DNA from: an uncultured Clostridia bacterium
GTDB lineage: Bacteria; Bacillota; Clostridia; Oscillospirales; Ruminococcaceae
NCBI GenBank assembly: GCA_945947715.1
Contig: CAMEYZ010000067.1
Location: 1 to 9,554, forward strand
DNA length: 9,554 bases
Reading direction: 5' to 3'
This document shows positions 6,225 through 9,554 of the stretch, piece after piece. The notes beneath the pieces are model-generated. The model was not told the DNA's origin. It ran no database searches and saw only the letters and a list, made by a program, of their open reading frames with translations. Each line of letters starts with the position of its first letter. The first letter of the stretch is position 1. Both the position numbers and the translations under genes were made by a program.

Positions 6225-7922
6225 ATGGCTAATGCAAAGGAACAAGCGAACAAGGCTGTTGATTCGCTGAAAAAGTTCTGGGCAAAACAGGAAAAGAAAA
6301 ATAAAATAATATATATATCCTCTTTTGTCGCTGTTCTGGTCATCCTTGCGATCGTCATAGTTGTGGCAAATCACAAGGACGATGTGGTGCTCTTTACGGG
6401 ACTGGAGACCTCCGAGGCTTCGGAGATTGTTACGATAATCGAGGACGCAGGCTATGACTGCACTCTTTCGGGAGGTACTATCACCGTTCCCGAAGGCACT
6501 GAGGATACCCTTATCATGACCCTCGCACAGCAGGGCTATCCTAAAAATAGCGGAAATTACGAGTTCTATACCTCAAATATCAGCATGTTCTCCACTGAGT
6601 CGGAAAACAGGGAGTACAAGCGAATCGCTCTGGAGGACAGATTTTCTGCGATAATCGGCTCCCTTACTTCGGTGGAAAAGGCGGAGGTCACTCTGTATAT
6701 CCCCGAAAAGAGAAATACGGTCATCGCCGATAACCGCTCCGACCCTTCGGCTTCGGTGGTGGTCTACCTTAAAAATGATGCGACCCTTTCAAATGCGCAG
6801 ATAAACGGTATCACCCGCCTTATCACCAAGGGCTGCGAAAATATGAGCGAGGAAAACGTCTCCATCGTCGATCAGAACGGCGTGCTTCTTGTTGCAGAGG
6901 CTGACGGAGGCGATGTGGTGGCTCTGGAAACCAGAAAGCTCCGCTTTAAGGCAAGCCTCGAAAATCAGATAAAGGACAAGATAATCGAGCTCCTTACTCC
7001 TGCATATAACGATGACGGCTTTGCTGTTGCGGTGAATATGGTCCTCAATTTCGACGACAAGGTCTCTGAGGATACAGTATATACCCCCTCCACCGAGGAC
7101 GGAAGAGGTATGCTTCAGGAGGGTAAGTCCGAAAATGCAACAGGCTATGCTACCGCAGACGGTGGAATAGTCGGCGTGGAGGTCAATGCGGACGATACCT
7201 ATCCTACCGGCGATACTAACGGAAACGGAAGCTGGTCGGAATCCTCACTGGACAATATCTACCTGGTAAATACATATAAGGAACAGATCGAAAAGGAAGG
7301 CTATACTATAGATAGTCTCTCCGTTTCGACTATAATCTACACGGATTATCTCCCCGATACTACCAAGCAGGAGCTGGTTTCCCTTATCGGAAATGCGGCG
7401 TCTATCAATCCTGAGCTTGTAAACGATGTTGTTACTGTTACAAGCCTGCCTAAGTTCGGCGATACCGTCGAGCCTGTGGACGAGCAGACCTATCTGTTCG
7501 GTCTTACGAGAAATCAGCTTATCATTCTGGGCGCGATACTGCTGGGAATGCTTATCATTCTTGTTATCATTCTGGTGGCAGTTTCGGGCAAGTCCAAGAA
7601 GAAGAGAGAAAAATTCGAGCAGCAGCTCCTTGCGGCAAATGTTGGCGCCGAGCAGGAGCCTCTTGTGGAAAACTTCTACTCTATCAACAGCTCGTCGGGT
7701 GAAAATATCGATATACCCAGTCTTATGGACGACGACGAAAACTCCAAGGAGCTTGCGGTCAGAAGAGAAATCGCTACCTTTGCCCGTCAGAGGCCTGAGA
7801 TCGTGGCTCAGCTTATCAGAAACTGGATGAATGAGACCCCAGAGGACAGGAAAAAGGAAAACGAGGCTATCGCTGCAAAACAGGCTAACAGCTCTGACAA
7901 CGGCGCAGGAGGTGCGGTATAA
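6225..7922 (+). CDS. fliF: Flagellar MS-ring protein FliF
   Basis: FliF forms the MS ring in the cytoplasmic membrane, the platform for the rod, the export gate and the FliG rotor. The 565 residues are a little above the usual 520-560. Layout: cytoplasmic lysine-rich start; membrane segment at about 28-48; RBM1 and the YscJ/FliF domain (VVLFTGLETSEASEIVTIIE from 54, QQGYPKNSGNYEF, AEVTLYIPEKR at 153-163, ASVVVYLK); RBM3 from about 240 with an acidic/glycine-rich loop at about 283-345; second membrane segment at about 432-454; then a charged cytoplasmic tail. The tail holds the FliG-binding signature EIATFARQRPEIVAQLIRNW (515-534), followed by an extra 30 or so polar residues. AAGGA 10 nt upstream supports the ATG. 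The stop overlaps the fliG start in TAATG, and the fliG ribosome site lies inside this gene, suggesting coupled synthesis of the two partner proteins. Confidence 0.96.
   Translation: MANAKEQANKAVDSLKKFWAKQEKKNKIIYISSFVAVLVILAIVIVVANHKDDVVLFTGLETSEASEIVTIIEDAGYDCTLSGGTITVPEGTEDTLIMTLAQQGYPKNSGNYEFYTSNISMFSTESENREYKRIALEDRFSAIIGSLTSVEKAEVTLYIPEKRNTVIADNRSDPSASVVVYLKNDATLSNAQINGITRLITKGCENMSEENVSIVDQNGVLLVAEADGGDVVALETRKLRFKASLENQIKDKIIELLTPAYNDDGFAVAVNMVLNFDDKVSEDTVYTPSTEDGRGMLQEGKSENATGYATADGGIVGVEVNADDTYPTGDTNGNGSWSESSLDNIYLVNTYKEQIEKEGYTIDSLSVSTIIYTDYLPDTTKQELVSLIGNAASINPELVNDVVTVTSLPKFGDTVEPVDEQTYLFGLTRNQLIILGAILLGMLIILVIILVAVSGKSKKKREKFEQQLLAANVGAEQEPLVENFYSINSSSGENIDIPSLMDDDENSKELAVRREIATFARQRPEIVAQLIRNWMNETPEDRKKENEAIAAKQANSSDNGAGGAV
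7907..7912 (+). promoter_or_regulatory. Ribosome binding site of fliG inside fliF
   Basis: A consensus AGGAGG encoding the last Gly-Ala residues of FliF lies 9 nt before the fliG ATG at 7922. With the TAATG overlap this points to efficient reinitiation and balanced FliF:FliG synthesis. Confidence 0.75.
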
Positions 7923-8932
7923 TGAGCGATATCAATGAAATATCTTCGATGCAGCGTGCCGCCATTATCGTTACTGCTATCGGTACCGATAATGCTGCGG
8001 ACGTGTACAAGCATCTGAGCGACGATGAGGTCGAAAAGCTTACCTTTGAGGTCTCCAGTCTCCCCTTTTACGACAGCAACACTGTGGATTCCATTTTAAA
8101 TGAGTTCTACGAGCTCTGCCTGACCGAAAAGGTCATGACCGACGGCGGTGTGGATTATGCAAGAGATGTTCTGGAAAAGGCCTTCGGCAAGGAGACCGCA
8201 GAACGGCTCATGGCTAAGATATCCAACAGAATGAAGACCAAGTCCTTCGAGTTTGTCAGAAAATCCGACGCGAAGAACCTTCTGGCTATCGTTCAGAACG
8301 AGTATCCACAGACTATCGCACTTATCCTTTCCTATGCAACTGCAGAGCAGGCTTCACAGGTGCTGGCGGAGCTGCCTAAGGAAAAACGTGTTGATGTGGT
8401 GGAGAGAATGGCGAAAATGGACTCCACCTCTCCCGAAACTATCAGGGCTATCGAATCTATGCTGGAGAGGAAGTTCTCTGCGGCAGTTACTATGGATACC
8501 ACCGAGGTCGGCGGCATAAACTTCGTGGCAGATGTCCTCAACAAGGTGGACAGAGCCAACGAGAAGTTTATCTTCGACGAGCTCACCTCCAGAGATCCTG
8601 TGCTGGTGGACGAAATCAAAAAGAAGATGTTCGTATTCGAGGATATCGTGGGGCTGGATTCTATGGCGATACAGCGCTTTATCAGAGAGTGCGAGACCAA
8701 GGATCTTGCTATCGCTATCAAGGGCTCCAACAATACCGTTGCTGCGGCGCTTTACGCCAATATGCCCCAGCGTATGCAGGAGTCTATCCAGCAGGAGATC
8801 GAATATATGCATAATATCCGTATGCGCGACGTCGAAGAGGCTCAGCAGCGCATAGTTGGCATAATCAGACACCTCGAGGAAGAGGGCGAGCTTGTTATCA
8901 GCAAGGGCGGAGATGATGAGATAATTGCTTAA
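7922..8932 (+). CDS. fliG: Flagellar motor switch protein FliG
   Basis: FliG sits on the cytoplasmic face of the MS ring, binds FliF through its N-domain and FliM through its middle domain, and carries the stator-facing C-domain that receives torque from MotA. Its 336 residues fit the family (about 330-340). N-domain: MQRAAIIVTAIGTDNAADVY at 10-29 and DYARDVLEKAFG at 78-89. Middle domain: NEYPQTIALILSY at 126-138 (the family's EHPQ motif with Tyr for His) and VLAELPKEKRVDVVERMAKM at 147-166. C-domain: MFVFEDIVGLDSMAIQR at 236-252, KDLAIAIKG at 260-268, RDVEEAQQRIVGIIRHLEEE at 302-321. The common LDDRxIQR reads LDSMAIQR here, removing two charged residues beside the torque helix. The gene overlaps fliF by 1 nt and fliH by 8 nt. 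Confidence 0.96.
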   Translation: MSDINEISSMQRAAIIVTAIGTDNAADVYKHLSDDEVEKLTFEVSSLPFYDSNTVDSILNEFYELCLTEKVMTDGGVDYARDVLEKAFGKETAERLMAKISNRMKTKSFEFVRKSDAKNLLAIVQNEYPQTIALILSYATAEQASQVLAELPKEKRVDVVERMAKMDSTSPETIRAIESMLERKFSAAVTMDTTEVGGINFVADVLNKVDRANEKFIFDELTSRDPVLVDEIKKKMFVFEDIVGLDSMAIQRFIRECETKDLAIAIKGSNNTVAAALYANMPQRMQESIQQEIEYMHNIRMRDVEEAQQRIVGIIRHLEEEGELVISKGGDDEIIA

Positions 8933-9554
8933 AATAAATAGGGCAGGCTATGTTTTCGATTCCAATCCCGTGGAGCTTGCCATAGAAAATGTTCCCGAAC
9001 AGCTCGAAGAAAAGCCTGAGGAGGAAATGTCCCCCGAGGAGCTGGCTCGATATAACGAGCAGAAAAGGGCTGAAGAGGAAAAGCGCAGATTCAACGAAGA
9101 GGTCGATATGCGCGTGAATGAAATTCTTTCCGCGCACAGGGACTCTGTCAATGCTGAAGCGGCGAAAATTCTCGACGCAGCTAACGTTAACGCGCAGCTG
9201 CTGTCGGAAAACGCAAAGAATACCGCTGCCGAGCTGCTCCGTAAGGCGCAGGCGGAATGTGAAGGTATAAAGGAGCAGGCTCGCAAGGAAGGCTTTGCTC
9301 AGGGCTTCGATGAGGGCAGAAGGGCTGCAGAGAAAAAATGCAGCAGCTACCTTGAAGCAGCCGGAAACTTCTTAGAGGAGATAAACGCCCACAAGGAGGC
9401 TTACTACATCTCCAACGAGGAGGAACTCCGAAAGACCGTTATGGAGGCTGTGGAAAAGATAGTGCTGGAAAAGCTGCACCGTGACGACGAGGTGGTCGAA
9501 CGTATCATCAGCCGCGCGGCTAAGAATTCCCGCAATTCGGATTATCTGAAGATA
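8925..9554 (+). CDS. fliH: Flagellar export ATPase regulator FliH, 3'-truncated by the window
   Basis: FliH binds the flagellar export ATPase FliI and links it to the C-ring and export gate. The frame opens after a stop at 8922-8924 and runs off the window end, giving 210 residues so far. The only good start is TTG at 8925, overlapping the last 8 nt of fliG, which yields MLKINRAGYVFDSNPVELA; the next candidate, GTG at 8970, would lose this conserved-looking start. A GGAG at 8909-8912 is a weak, slightly distant ribosome site, so coupling to fliG is likely. The body is a long charged coiled coil rich in Glu, Ala and Lys (about 25-165). It contains the FliH glycine repeat GFAQGFDEG (123-131, GxxxGxxxG), and the start of the globular C-domain (EELRKTVMEAVEKIVLEKL, about 166-184). 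Position after fliG, with fliI normally next, supports the call over the paralogous V-ATPase subunit E. Confidence 0.87.
   Translation, partial: MLKINRAGYVFDSNPVELAIENVPEQLEEKPEEEMSPEELARYNEQKRAEEEKRRFNEEVDMRVNEILSAHRDSVNAEAAKILDAANVNAQLLSENAKNTAAELLRKAQAECEGIKEQARKEGFAQGFDEGRRAAEKKCSSYLEAAGNFLEEINAHKEAYYISNEEELRKTVMEAVEKIVLEKLHRDDEVVERIISRAAKNSRNSDYLKI

Noticed and set aside
8354..8872. Minus-strand open frames opposite fliG
   Set aside because: They lie wholly within the well-supported FliG coding sequence, with no recognisable motif or ribosome site.

Overview
The window looks like a chromosomal segment of a motile, low-to-mid-GC Firmicute, most likely a clostridial gut or rumen relative of Ruminococcus/Oscillospiraceae. 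The evidence is strong Gram-positive Shine-Dalgarno sites, several TTG starts, Gram-positive style MurG, FtsW and flagellar proteins, and very AT-rich intergenic DNA. The genus is an impression from codon and protein style, not a demonstrated fact. All genes lie on the + strand, in two functionally different blocks.

Block 1 (1-4629) is the end of a division and cell-wall (dcw-type) cluster. It holds the 3' part of murF, an MraY-family membrane protein that overlaps it by 8 nt, ftsW (TTG start) and murG. Together these cover the last cytoplasmic precursor step (MurF), the position where lipid I synthesis is normally encoded, lipid II synthesis (MurG) and septal glycan polymerisation (FtsW). 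The protein in the mraY position keeps the fold-level signature of MraY but has lost most of the catalytic motifs, so it is probably a pseudoenzyme. murD, which often sits between mraY and ftsW, is absent. A 60-bp branched palindrome overlaps the stop codon of this MraY-like gene.

The junction (4630-4964) has a strong intrinsic terminator after murG, about 100 bp of DNA with A/T-tracts at roughly helical spacing, and a good sigma-A type promoter (TTGTAA, 17 bp, TATAAT) facing the second block.

Block 2 (4965-9554, running off the end) is the start of a flagellar basal-body operon: flgB, flgC (proximal rod), fliE (MS ring-rod junction), fliF (MS ring), fliG (rotor/switch) and the 5' part of fliH (regulator of the export ATPase). 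The genes are close or overlapping (1 nt at fliF/fliG, 8 nt at fliG/fliH), consistent with one transcript and coupled translation. The order is the conserved Firmicute fla/che order. No RNA gene, CRISPR array, insertion sequence or phage gene was seen. The main points for a second look are the degenerate MraY homologue and the branched palindrome at its 3' end.
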